Positions 7,428 to 15,378 of a stretch of 29,004 bases of DNA are shown in pieces. Origin of the DNA: UBA6197 sp047638075 (GTDB lineage Bacteria > Pseudomonadota > Alphaproteobacteria > Rhodobacterales > Rhodobacteraceae). Within the stretch, counting starts at the first letter, position 1. The number at the start of each line of letters is the position of its first letter. The translations under genes and the position numbers were made by a program. The notes under the pieces are model-generated. The model saw only the letters and a program-made list of their open reading frames with translations, searched no databases and was not told the origin of the DNA. The DNA lies in the NCBI RefSeq assembly GCF_047638075.1, contig NZ_JBLJBV010000017.1, forward strand, positions 1 through 29,004, given 5' to 3'.

Positions 7428-8722
7428 GCGCGACCGCCGGGCAGCACCCCCAGCCCCGCAGCGGCCGCCTGCGCCACGCGGGCCGACAGATCGCGCAGCC
7501 GGGCCTTGTCTTCGGCAAGCGTCAGCACATTTTCGGCCATCACCAATGCCCGCGCCGATTGCCCCGCAACAGCCTGGCCAAAGACCTCGGGCGCAATCTC
7601 AGCCAGTGCCAGCAAGGCTTTTTGCAGCCGCACCTGCACTTCGATCAGCCCCGCGCCATCGCGGGCAATCGGATTGAACGCATCGGTCACCAGATCCTCA
7701 ACCCTTAGCGGCGGCACCCAAAGGCGCGGGTGAATCAGTTCGGTTTCCGGGCGCTCATTCCAGATGGACAGTACCCGCACCAGCCGCCCCAGAACATCAA
7801 TCCCGGTGCCCGGATCGTTCACCGCAGGCGACAGCGCGCGCGATGCGACCTCGGTCATGGCCATCACACCAAAGCGCGGATCCTGGTCAAAGGTTCGGCT
7901 TTCGGCCACCGAGAACGCGTTGCGCAGATGTTGGCGCACGGCATCAGCGGCGCCGGAATCGTCGGGCATCGGCTCCAGATGTGCCAGCACATAGGCTGGA
8001 TGCACAAAGGCCCCGGGCAAGGCATGCAGCCACAGCCGGGCATCCTGCGCCTCGGCCAGCGCCGAAATCGCCGCAAGATCAATGTTTTGCACATAGCCTG
8101 TTTCGACCGCCAGAATCGGCGCTGCGGTTGGGGGCGGCGGCGAGGTTTGCGCGTGTGCGCCCAAATAGGGGTGTGCCAGCCGCGTTTCCAGCGCATTGCG
8201 CGCCGCGGTCTCGACCCGGCCGATCGTATCGCTTAACCGCCCGAACTCAGTCAGATGCGCGATCCAGCGCAGCAGATTGGCGACGATCAGCGCCAGAACA
8301 AGAACCGTCGCCAAAAACAGCACCAGCCGCCCGTTTTCACCATAAATCCCGGTTTTCAGGGCAATGATCCCGACCAACGCATAGATGAACGCCCCGATGA
8401 ACGTGGCCAGCACGCGCTGCGTCGTTACATCGGCCTTAAGCAAAAAGGTCGCGCGCGGTGTTGCCTCGTTTGAGGCCTGCGCAAATGCCGCCAGCATGAT
8501 CGACAGCGAAAATGTCGTGACCGTCAGCATTGATGTCGCCAGAATATTCAGCAGGCTTTCTACGGCATTCGCGCCAATCTTGGTTGAAAGCCCGACCGGA
8601 ATGAACGGTTTCAGCAACACCGCGCCCAGCGCCGTGCCAATACCCAGCACACCGTAAGCCGTGACCGGAACCCAGATCTGACGCGACACGCGCTGCCATC
8701 GCCACTGCCACTTGGATGCCAT
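7424..8722 (-). CDS. DUF2254 family membrane protein
   Basis: A 432-residue protein with four N-terminal transmembrane segments (about 18-41, 57-80, 104-122, 132-156), including the family signature SIMLAAFAQASNEATPRAT and LATFIGAFIYALVGIIAL. A large soluble domain follows (about 160-432), with the late block VNDPGTGIDVLGRLVRVLS, that probably faces the cytoplasm. The length fits DUF2254. No biochemical function is established. The gene starts 72 bases after the M48 protease stop and could be cotranscribed with it. Confidence 0.85.
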   Translation of the reverse strand: MASKWQWRWQRVSRQIWVPVTAYGVLGIGTALGAVLLKPFIPVGLSTKIGANAVESLLNILATSMLTVTTFSLSIMLAAFAQASNEATPRATFLLKADVTTQRVLATFIGAFIYALVGIIALKTGIYGENGRLVLFLATVLVLALIVANLLRWIAHLTEFGRLSDTIGRVETAARNALETRLAHPYLGAHAQTSPPPPTAAPILAVETGYVQNIDLAAISALAEAQDARLWLHALPGAFVHPAYVLAHLEPMPDDSGAADAVRQHLRNAFSVAESRTFDQDPRFGVMAMTEVASRALSPAVNDPGTGIDVLGRLVRVLSIWNERPETELIHPRLWVPPLRVEDLVTDAFNPIARDGAGLIEVQVRLQKALLALAEIAPEVFGQAVAGQSARALVMAENVLTLAEDKARLRDLSARVAQAAAAGLGVLPGGRA

Positions 8723-8794
8723 GCCGCCCCCCTGTCTGCGAAGGGCAAGTTTGTCTCAGTCAGGGCGGCGCGGCAAGTCTGGCGATTGTCGCCC

Positions 8795-9538
8795 TTAAAT
8801 TCTGCCTGCGCGCAGCTCTGCCGTGGTCTGGCGCACCACATCAATGCGCAGCCCATTGGCCGGATGGGTGCCGAGAAAGGTCTTGCCGGGGTCCGGGATC
8901 CGGCTGAAGAACTGTGCCCCGCGCACCGGATCATACCCCGCGTCCCACGTCAAAATCGTGCCCAAACGGTCGGCCTCCAACTCATAATCCTTGGCGCGGC
9001 TGCGCGCGCCTACCGTCGCCCCGATATCCTGGGCGGAGCGCACCGCCTGCGGATCACCGCCCCCCGCTGCCGCCAGCGCGCCCAGAATCATCGCGCCCGC
9101 CATCGCGTTTTGCTGCTGGCGCGGAATATGCGCGGCAATATGGTGCGCCGCCTCATGGCCCATCACAAAGGCCAACTCATCCGCGTTGCGCGCCTCGGCA
9201 ATCAGTGCAAGGTTGAAGGCGACAATGGGCCGCCCGGCCTTGTCCAACGTCTGAAACGCATTTGGCGCCTGACCGGGCCGATCATCAACCATGATCTGAT
9301 AATCGCAATTTTGCTGCGGCGCACGGGCACGGCACTCGGCCTCGATCTGCGGCTCCATCCGGCGCGCGACCGCGATGAAATTCTGCACCGCAGCATCTGG
9401 CGACAGCGCGGGGCCATCCGCCACTGCCTCCACTTGCGGCAATGGTGCGGGCATCGCCTGCCCTTGCGGCATCCCGCAAGCCGCCAGCGCCGCAATCAGC
9501 GGCAACAATAACGCAAGACGCAGATAGCTGGACGACAT
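8795..9538 (-). CDS. M48-family zinc metallopeptidase, lipoprotein
   Basis: A 247-residue exported protease. The signal peptide ends in a lipobox (LAAC, Cys21), so it should be lipid-anchored in the periplasm. The zinc motif HEAAH lies at 128-132 (GHEAAHHIAAH) and the third-ligand motif ExxxD at 186-190 (ELEAD), followed by the GYDPVRGAQFF and GTHPANGLRID blocks typical of M48B/LoiP/BepA-like enzymes. It lacks the C-terminal TPR of BepA. The likely role is outer-membrane or periplasmic protein quality control. It may be cotranscribed with the DUF2254 gene downstream. Confidence 0.9.
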   Translation of the reverse strand: MSSSYLRLALLLPLIAALAACGMPQGQAMPAPLPQVEAVADGPALSPDAAVQNFIAVARRMEPQIEAECRARAPQQNCDYQIMVDDRPGQAPNAFQTLDKAGRPIVAFNLALIAEARNADELAFVMGHEAAHHIAAHIPRQQQNAMAGAMILGALAAAGGGDPQAVRSAQDIGATVGARSRAKDYELEADRLGTILTWDAGYDPVRGAQFFSRIPDPGKTFLGTHPANGLRIDVVRQTTAELRAGRI

Positions 9539-9664
9539 CGCAGGCTCCTACCGGGCAATCGCGCGATCATATCGCCTCACCCGCCGCCCGAAAAGCCCGT
9601 GCCTTCCTGCTCACGCCAATGTTTTACGCTTTTCGCGCGCCAGCAGACGCGCTACGCTGCCCCC

Positions 9665-9916
9665 ATGTTTACCATCGAGCACGAATTTGACGCCACCGTG
9701 ATCACCCTCGTCGATGAGGGTGACGATCCGAAGGATTACCTGCAAGAAGATGTAACCATCGAGGTATTCGAAGATTGCGTTACCGTGGCCCAGTTGGAAC
9801 CCCAGACCGATACGGTGATGAACGTCACCTTTTCCCACGCGCAGTTGCGCGAACTGGCAGCAGCGCTTGATCTGCCCGAAGGCGTCTACCGCCTCAGCCC
9901 CCGCAAAACCCCCTAA
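9665..9916 (+). CDS. Conserved hypothetical acidic protein
   Basis: An 83-residue acidic protein (FTIEHEFDATVITLVDEG ... EDVTIEVFEDCVTV). It alternates short beta-like strands with acidic loops and ends RLSPRKTP. No known domain is recognised and no signal or membrane segment is seen. The start at ATG 9665 is chosen because the in-frame upstream residues from 9599 look non-coding. Codon use with GC-rich third positions supports it as real. It converges on the DUF167 gene. Confidence 0.6.
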   Translation: MFTIEHEFDATVITLVDEGDDPKDYLQEDVTIEVFEDCVTVAQLEPQTDTVMNVTFSHAQLRELAAALDLPEGVYRLSPRKTP

Positions 9917-9959
9917 AGCGGCGATCTCTGGAAAATATCCCCGTCAACAGGAACCGGCC

Positions 9960-10211
9960 TCACTCCAGCCGGAACACCTTGTCGCGCGATGTAGCCCCCC
10001 GGATCAGCACCAGCCGCGTTTTTGCCACTCCCAGCGCCTTGGCCAGCAGCTTGACCACCGCCGCGTTGGCCTTGCCATCCTCGGGCACGACGGTGACATA
10101 GACGCGCAGGCCCTCTTCCCCAGCCAGCACCGCATTGCGCGACGCCTTTGGCGTTACCCGCACCGCGATTTCCGCACCGGGGTGGGCCAGATGGGTCAGG
10201 TCGATCATCAC
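9960..10211 (-). CDS. DUF167 (YggU-like) family protein
   Basis: An 83-residue protein with the DUF167 pattern: EIAVRVTPKASRNAV, LRVYVTVVPEDGKANAAVVK, LLAKALGV and LVLIRGATSRDKVFRL. It is a small alpha/beta fold of unknown function, commonly encoded near YggT in other bacteria. YggT is not present here. It is transcribed away from the histone-deacetylase-like gene, sharing a short (about 75-base) divergent intergenic region. Confidence 0.88.
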   Translation of the reverse strand: MMIDLTHLAHPGAEIAVRVTPKASRNAVLAGEEGLRVYVTVVPEDGKANAAVVKLLAKALGVAKTRLVLIRGATSRDKVFRLE

Positions 10212-10286
10212 GATCCTTTGGTGTAACGGCTCTGGCCCTCATTCTAACGCGCCGCTACTCTGGCGGCCAGAGCGATGGAGCCCGCA

Positions 10287-11384
10287 ATGCAGACCGCCTT
10301 TTTTCACGACGAACGCTGCCTGTGGCATGGCGGCGGCAACTATTCCTTTACCCTGCCGGTGGGCGGATTGGTGCAGCCCGGCGGCGGCCTGCCCGAAAGC
10401 CCCGAAACCAAGCGCCGCCTGGTCAACCTGCTTCGCGTTACCGGCCTGATGGCGCTGATTGATGCAGGCTCCGCCCCCGCCGCCAGTCGCCAAGACCTGT
10501 TGCGCGTCCACCCGGCGCGCTACCTTGATGCGTTCAAGGCGGCGTCGGACGCAGGCGGCGGCGAATTGGGGCTGCGCACCCCCTTCGGGCCGGGCGGGTA
10601 TGAGATTGCCGCCCTGTCCGCCGGTCTAGCCAAAGCCGCGCTGATAGCGGTGCTGAGCGGGGCCGCGCGCAACGCCTATGCGCTGTCGCGCCCACCGGGC
10701 CACCACTGCCTGCCGGATTTTCCGAACGGGTTTTGCCTGTTGAACAATATCGCCATCGCGGTCCGCGCCGTGCAGGCTGCGGGCCTGGCGCAGCGCATCG
10801 CCGTGGTCGATTGGGACGTGCATCACGGCAACGGCACCGAGGCGGTCTTTCTGGCTGACCCGGATGTGCTGACAATCTCGCTCCATCAGGACCGCAACTA
10901 CCCGATGGACACCGGCGCCGCCGAGGCTCGGGGCAACGGCGCGGGCCATGGCGCCAACCTCAACATCCCGCTCCCGCCCGGCACCGGCCACGCCAGCTAT
11001 CTTGAGGCGATGGAGCGCCTTGTGCTACCCGCCCTGACCCGCTTTCACCCCGAGGTGATCATCGTCGCCAGCGGTTATGACGCCTCGGCGGTGGACCCGC
11101 TGGGCCGGATGCTGGCCACCGCCGACACCTTCCGCGCGATGACCGCAATGATGATGACTTCCGCCGATACGCTGTGCGACGGCAAATTGATGCTGACCCA
11201 TGAGGGCGGCTATAGCGAGGTTCATGTACCATTTTGCGCCCATGCCGTGCTGGAAACGCTGTCAGCCAGCGCAATAACCGCCCCGGATCCGCTTGCCGCC
11301 ACCCTTGCGCTGCGCCAACCGGGGCCGGAATGGCAGGCGCATGTCTCGGCCCATATCACGCGCCTCGCCCAGTATTTCTATTGA
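10287..11384 (+). CDS. Histone deacetylase-like amidohydrolase (class II HDAC family)
   Basis: A 365-residue zinc-dependent deacetylase, cytoplasmic, of the HDAH/acetylpolyamine amidohydrolase group. Visible are SRPPGHHCLPD (His139-His140 charge relay), VVDWDVHHGNGTE with zinc ligands Asp177 and His179, ASGYDASAVDP with the third ligand Asp265, and HEGGYSEV with the catalytic Tyr309. The length is typical. The ATG at 10287 is preferred because GGAG lies 6 bases upstream and homologues begin near this point. An in-frame ATG at 10275 is possible. The substrate is not predictable: acetylpolyamines, acetylated proteins or acetoin-related roles have been proposed for the family. Confidence 0.9.
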   Translation: MQTAFFHDERCLWHGGGNYSFTLPVGGLVQPGGGLPESPETKRRLVNLLRVTGLMALIDAGSAPAASRQDLLRVHPARYLDAFKAASDAGGGELGLRTPFGPGGYEIAALSAGLAKAALIAVLSGAARNAYALSRPPGHHCLPDFPNGFCLLNNIAIAVRAVQAAGLAQRIAVVDWDVHHGNGTEAVFLADPDVLTISLHQDRNYPMDTGAAEARGNGAGHGANLNIPLPPGTGHASYLEAMERLVLPALTRFHPEVIIVASGYDASAVDPLGRMLATADTFRAMTAMMMTSADTLCDGKLMLTHEGGYSEVHVPFCAHAVLETLSASAITAPDPLAATLALRQPGPEWQAHVSAHITRLAQYFY

Positions 11385-11445
11385 CGTCAGGCCCCTGCGG
11401 CCCACCCGTCACCCACAGATCCGCCTTTGAAAGGAACCGCCCCCG

Positions 11446-12069
11446 ATGTCAGCCCCCAAACCCGTCAATCCCGACACCGCCGCCGTCAATCCCGCCTTGC
11501 CCAATCCCGCCGTGCTGGAGTTTTTGCTGACCCGTCGTTCCCGCCCGGCCCGCACGCTGGCGCTGCCGGTGCCTGACCGCGCCAAACTGACCCAGATCCT
11601 GACCGCCGCCGCCCGCACCCCCGACCATGGAAAGCTGGAGCCGTGGCGCTTTATCGTGCTGACCCGCCCCGCACTGGAACGGCTGGGCACGCTGGCGCGC
11701 ACACGCGGCGCCGAAGGGGGCCTGCGCGACGAAAAACTGGCCAAGGCCGTATCGCAGTATTCTGACAGTCATCTGGCTGTGGCCGTCGTAAACGTGCCCC
11801 GCCCAACCGATAAAATTCCACATTTCGAACAATTGCTGTCGACGGGGGCGGTGTGCCTGTCCCTTTTGAACGCGACCCTCGCGGCGGGGTTCGGGGCGAA
11901 CTGGCTGACCGGCTGGCTATCGCAAGACCCCCAATTTTGCGCCGAAGGGCTTGGCCTTCTTCCGGGCGAAAGGGTAGCTGGGCTGATCCATATCGGCACG
12001 GAAACCATCACCCCGCCCGAACGCCCCCGCCCAGATCTTGAGGCGATCACAACCTGGATTGACGCATGA
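11446..12069 (+). CDS. Nitroreductase family protein (YdjA-like)
   Basis: A 207-residue FMN-dependent oxidoreductase. The N-terminal LEFLLTRRSRPARTL carries the FMN-phosphate-binding Arg-Arg-Ser. ARTPDHGKLEPWRFIVL is the YdjA-type flavin-contact block. LNATLAAGFGANWLTGW and GLIHIG come from the C-terminal half. The single-domain length is usual for YdjA-like enzymes. An AAAGGA-like ribosome site precedes the ATG. The TGA overlaps the ATG of the next gene (ATGA), so the two are coupled. The physiological substrate is unknown. Confidence 0.88.
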   Translation: MSAPKPVNPDTAAVNPALPNPAVLEFLLTRRSRPARTLALPVPDRAKLTQILTAAARTPDHGKLEPWRFIVLTRPALERLGTLARTRGAEGGLRDEKLAKAVSQYSDSHLAVAVVNVPRPTDKIPHFEQLLSTGAVCLSLLNATLAAGFGANWLTGWLSQDPQFCAEGLGLLPGERVAGLIHIGTETITPPERPRPDLEAITTWIDA

Positions 12070-12752
12070 TCCTTGGCAGCTTTTTGACCGCACTGGGTGA
12101 CCTTTTGCGCGCCAGCGCGCTGAAAATCCTGGCCCTTGGCATCGGCCTTTCGCTGGCGCTGCTGGTCGGGTTCTACGCGGGGGCGGTGCATGTCATCGAC
12201 TGGCTTACCCCCGACACGCTGGCCCTGCCCTGGATCGGAGAGGTAACTTGGGTCAAGGATCTGATGTCCTGGGGGTCGCTGGCGCTGATGCTGGTGCTCA
12301 GCTTCTTTCTGATGATCCCGGTGGCCTCGGCCTTTACCGGCCTGTTTCTGGATACCGTCGCCAACACGGTCGAGGCGCGCCACTACCCCCATTTGCCCCC
12401 GGCCCGTGACATCCCGTTTGGCCAAAGCCTGCAAGACAGCCTCAATTTTCTGGTGCTTATTCTTGCGGTCAATATCGCCGCGCTGCTGGTCTATCTGTTC
12501 ATCGGTCCCGCTGCGCCGCTGCTGTTCTGGGCGGTCAATGGCTATCTGCTGGGGCGCGAATATTTCCAGATGGTCGCGCAGCGTCGCCTGGACCGCCCCG
12601 CCGCCCGCACCCTTTACCGCGCCAACCGGGGCCGGGTTTTCGCGGCGGGCGTGCTGATGGCGGTGCCGCTGTCAATTCCCGTGGTCAACCTGGTGGTGCC
12701 GGTGTTGGGGGCGGCGACCTTCACCCATTTTTTCCACCGGCTTCGTGGCTAG
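12066..12752 (+). CDS. EI24 domain (CysZ-like) membrane protein
   Basis: A 228-residue polytopic membrane protein. It starts by 4-base overlap with the nitroreductase gene. Hydrophobic segments are at about 20-45, 72-95, 137-170 and 196-220. The EI24 signature region ... FWAVNGYLLGREYFQMVAQRRL is present. The family includes CysZ (sulfate uptake) and many uncharacterised inner-membrane proteins, and a sulfate role is not supported by the neighbours. It converges on the DUF1467 gene with only 13 bases between stops and no obvious terminator. Confidence 0.82.
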   Translation: MILGSFLTALGDLLRASALKILALGIGLSLALLVGFYAGAVHVIDWLTPDTLALPWIGEVTWVKDLMSWGSLALMLVLSFFLMIPVASAFTGLFLDTVANTVEARHYPHLPPARDIPFGQSLQDSLNFLVLILAVNIAALLVYLFIGPAAPLLFWAVNGYLLGREYFQMVAQRRLDRPAARTLYRANRGRVFAAGVLMAVPLSIPVVNLVVPVLGAATFTHFFHRLRG

Positions 12753-12765
12753 GTCAAAACGGGCC

Positions 12766-13035
12766 TTACCGCCCCATGCGGTTGAACCAGTCAAGATCAG
12801 CCATCGTCACCATGCCCGACATGATGACCCAGACGGCAAGCCCCCAAAGCACCACCGCGATGGCGCTGGTGATCTTGGCCTTTTTACCAACATTTGCCTC
12901 TGCCGGCGCTGAGCGCGGCGTGCCGGGCACCACCTCGCCCGCCTCATCCTGACTTTGAAAGCGGATCGGCAGCACGATGAAAAACACCATGAACCAGATT
13001 GTCACGAACAGAACGATCGCCCCGGTCAGATTCAT
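12766..13035 (-). CDS. DUF1467 family membrane protein
   Basis: An 89-residue protein with two transmembrane segments (AIVLFVTIWFMVFFIVLPI near the N-terminus and about 58-77 in the C-terminal half). The loop GEVVPGTPRSAPAEANVGKK is the DUF1467 hallmark in Alphaproteobacteria. The ATG at 13035 shares its A with the TGA of the epimerase gene (TGATG), which fixes this start over the longer frame from 13062. It is a two-gene operon with mce, a pairing that also seems frequent in related genomes. The function is unknown. Confidence 0.85.
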   Translation of the reverse strand: MNLTGAIVLFVTIWFMVFFIVLPIRFQSQDEAGEVVPGTPRSAPAEANVGKKAKITSAIAVVLWGLAVWVIMSGMVTMADLDWFNRMGR

Positions 13036-13439
13036 CAGACCTGCTCCAATTCCACCAGACAACCGTTGAAGTCCTTGGGATGTAAGAACAAAACCGGCTT
13101 GCCATGAGCGCCGATCTTTGGCTCTCCGGTGCCCAGAACCCGCGCGCCCGCAGCCTTCAGCCGGTCGCGCGCCGCCAGAATATCCTCGACCTCATAGCAG
13201 ATATGATGGATGCCGCCGGCCGGGTTCTTTTCCAAAAAGCCCGTGATCGGGGAATTGTCGCCCAGGGGATAAAGCAACTCGATCTTGGTGTTGGGCAGTT
13301 CAATAAAGACCACGGTCACGCCATGGTCGGGCTCGTCCTGCGGCGGGTTCACCGTCGCGCCCAGCGTGTCGCGGTATTGCGCGGTTGCTGCCTCCAGATC
13401 GGGCACAGCGATGGCAACATGGTTCAAACGTCCGATCAT
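13035..13439 (-). CDS. mce: Methylmalonyl-CoA epimerase
   Basis: A 134-residue glyoxalase-fold metalloenzyme that interconverts (2S)- and (2R)-methylmalonyl-CoA. It links propionyl-CoA carboxylation to methylmalonyl-CoA mutase and, in Rhodobacterales, to the ethylmalonyl-CoA pathway. Family blocks are visible: RLNHVAIAVPDLEAA (metal ligand His7), KIELLYPLGDNSPI, GGIHHICYEVEDI (His78/79) and the terminal ligand Glu130 in CLVELEQ. The full length is present. It is cotranscribed with the DUF1467 gene. Bases 13440-13562 separate it from a divergent response regulator. Confidence 0.93.
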   Translation of the reverse strand: MIGRLNHVAIAVPDLEAATAQYRDTLGATVNPPQDEPDHGVTVVFIELPNTKIELLYPLGDNSPITGFLEKNPAGGIHHICYEVEDILAARDRLKAAGARVLGTGEPKIGAHGKPVLFLHPKDFNGCLVELEQV

Positions 13440-13562
13440 GGCGGCCTCCGGTTAGTATCGCCCCGGGTTTAGCGGGGGGGCGGGGCAGCTGGCAAGCGGC
13501 GTTTACCTATCATTAGCCATTGTTGCGCTTAACTGGCAGGACAACGACTCAGGAGAGGTGCC

Positions 13563-14282
13563 ATGGCCGACGATCTGACCAACTTTTTCCCACCCCAACC
13601 CGCCACGGCGACACGCCCCCTTTTGGGCCTGACCGTGCTTGTCGTCGAAGATAGCCGCTTCGCATCCGAAGCGATGCGGCTTTTGTGCCTGCGGTCCGGT
13701 GCCCGGATCAGGCGGGCCGATTGCCTGCGTTCGGCGCATCGGCATTTGCAAACCTATCGGCCCGGCGCGGTAATCATCGACATGGGCCTGCCCGATGGTT
13801 CCGGCGCCGATCTGGTGGCTGAGGTGCGTGCGATGGCTTTCCCCGCGCCAGTCATCATCGGCATCTCTAGCGATCCGGGTGGTGAGGCGTTGGCAATGGC
13901 GGCCGGGGCCGATGCCTTTCTGGCCAAGCCACTGGAAAGCATCGCTGTTTTTCAAAACACGATCCTGTCTGCCCTACCGCTGGGCACCCGGCAGCCCGGG
14001 CTTCAAGCGGTGGACGATGACCGGATCACGCCAGATCCGCTGGCGCTGCGCGATGACCTCAGCCATATCGCCGGGGTCATCGACGATGCACCCAGCCACG
14101 CAGCGCTGGACTATATCGCGCAGTTCATCTCTGGCGTGGCCCGCAGCGCCGGTGATCAACCCCTGGAGGATGCGGCCACAGCACTGGCCCGGGTTCGCCT
14201 AAGCGGCACGGAAACCGCGCCAAACCTGCGTCACCTGTCCGGGCTGGTGAAATCGCGGCTGGCCGCCGGGGCCAGATTCTAG
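13563..14282 (+). CDS. Response regulator with unrecognised helical C-terminal region
   Basis: A 239-residue protein. Residues about 23-135 are a receiver with Glu29-Asp30, phospho-acceptor Asp73 (VIIDMGLPDGSG), Ser102 in the Thr/Ser switch position and Lys122 (FLAKPL). The remaining ~100 residues are predicted helical and match no output domain I know. They do not show the HxxKG of a histidine phosphotransfer domain or a helix-turn-helix. An AGGAG ribosome site precedes the ATG. No kinase gene is adjacent, so it is an orphan. Its partner and output are unknown. Confidence 0.82.
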   Translation: MADDLTNFFPPQPATATRPLLGLTVLVVEDSRFASEAMRLLCLRSGARIRRADCLRSAHRHLQTYRPGAVIIDMGLPDGSGADLVAEVRAMAFPAPVIIGISSDPGGEALAMAAGADAFLAKPLESIAVFQNTILSALPLGTRQPGLQAVDDDRITPDPLALRDDLSHIAGVIDDAPSHAALDYIAQFISGVARSAGDQPLEDAATALARVRLSGTETAPNLRHLSGLVKSRLAAGARF

Positions 14283-14303
14283 GTCGACGACCCGGGCGAA
14301 TGG

Positions 14304-15023
14304 CTAGGAATCGCCCAACGTCGGGTCGGCACTGACACGCACCAAACGTGTCAGATCGCCAAGCCCTTCGATCTGGCGCCCGTTGGTATCGAAATTTGCG
14401 GGTGACAGCCACGCCTCATAGGCCACTTTCAGCGCGGGCCAATCGGCATCCGTTGCCGCAAACCAGGCGGTGTCGCGGTTTCGCCCCTTGATCACGGCGG
14501 CCTGACGAAAAACACCCTCATAGCTTAGCCCCAGCCGCTGCCCGGCCCGGCGGGAGGGCACATTCAGCGAATCACACTTCCACTCAAAACGGCGATACCC
14601 CACGCCAAACGCCCAGCTGATCATCAGGATCATCGCCTCGGTCGCGGCCCGCGTGCGCTGTATCTGTGGCGACAGGTTGATATGCCCCAACTCGATCGCG
14701 CCCATGTCCGGCGTGATCCGCAGATAGGACATCACCCCACCCACCTGTCCGGTTTCAAGGTCACGCACCGCATAAAAAAAGGGATCGCTCAGCGCCGCCA
14801 TGTCACGCAGCCAACGGATATACCCCGCCTCCGACGCGAACGGCCCATAGGGCAAATAATCCCAGACCGACGCATCCCCCGCGTTGGCCCGAAAAAGCAC
14901 ATCGGCATGGTGGTCCGGATCCAACCGTTCAAGCTGCGCATACCGCCCGGTCATCACTAGCTGATCGGGTGTCGGGGGGGTGACAAATCCGGGAACCGGA
15001 AATCCAAACTGCTTTTCAACCAT
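14304..15023 (-). CDS. GNAT-family N-acetyltransferase (RimJ/RimL-like)
   Basis: A 239-residue acetyltransferase of the RimJ/RimL-type GNAT_3 group. Seen are VGGVMSYLRITPDMGAIELG, INLSPQIQRTRAATEAMILM (acetyl-CoA-binding region), YRRFEWKCDSLNVPSRRAG and LGLSYEGVFRQAAVIKGRNRD. The latter three are characteristic of the subgroup that modifies small molecules or protein N-termini. The ATG is preceded by GAAGGAG with about 6-base spacing. The substrate is unknown. It is transcribed singly and converges on the response regulator gene. Confidence 0.87.
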   Translation of the reverse strand: MVEKQFGFPVPGFVTPPTPDQLVMTGRYAQLERLDPDHHADVLFRANAGDASVWDYLPYGPFASEAGYIRWLRDMAALSDPFFYAVRDLETGQVGGVMSYLRITPDMGAIELGHINLSPQIQRTRAATEAMILMISWAFGVGYRRFEWKCDSLNVPSRRAGQRLGLSYEGVFRQAAVIKGRNRDTAWFAATDADWPALKVAYEAWLSPANFDTNGRQIEGLGDLTRLVRVSADPTLGDS

Positions 15024-15162
15024 ATCGCACTCCTTCTTGACGCTGGATTAAGCACCAAAACCACGCCGATGAAAACGCCCGAAATCCGCACCAAACCTTC
15101 CCCAATCCCGCCGCAATTGAACCCGATGTTAAGGCTACTGCTGCCACAGCATGAGGACCAAG

Positions 15163-15297
15163 ATGAAACACCGCCTTATCGCCATTATCGAAAACGAGCG
15201 CCTGACCCGCGCCACGCATTGGGCGGTGTTCAGCCTTGGCGCGCTGTCGCTGACCTTTTCGCTTGCCGTAACCGCGGTCAAGGTTCTCAGCTCCTGA
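15163..15297 (+). CDS. Small single-pass membrane peptide, 44 residues
   Basis: A short ORF with a well-placed ribosome site, GAGGA at 15153-15157, 5 bases before the ATG at 15163. The in-frame ATG at 15151 overlaps that site and is less likely. The protein has a charged N-terminus (MKHRLIAIIENERLTRATHW) and one hydrophobic segment (AVFSLGALSLTFSLAVTAV) ending VLSS. No family is recognised. Codon use fits the genome. It lies between divergent GNAT (left) and the convergent aspS (right). It may be a stand-alone membrane microprotein. Confidence 0.5.
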   Translation: MKHRLIAIIENERLTRATHWAVFSLGALSLTFSLAVTAVKVLSS

Positions 15298-15378
15298 TCC
15301 CCGGCCAGCGGGAAACATGCCCAAAAGAAAAGGGCGCACAGGTTTCCCCACGCCCCCCCCACAACATATAGCCTTGGC

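Noticed and set aside
15310..15348. GGGAAAC/GTTTCCC with inner GCCC/GGGC stem downstream of aspS and of the 44-residue gene.
   Set aside because: Stem is interrupted and no T tract follows in either direction, so a terminator call is not supported.
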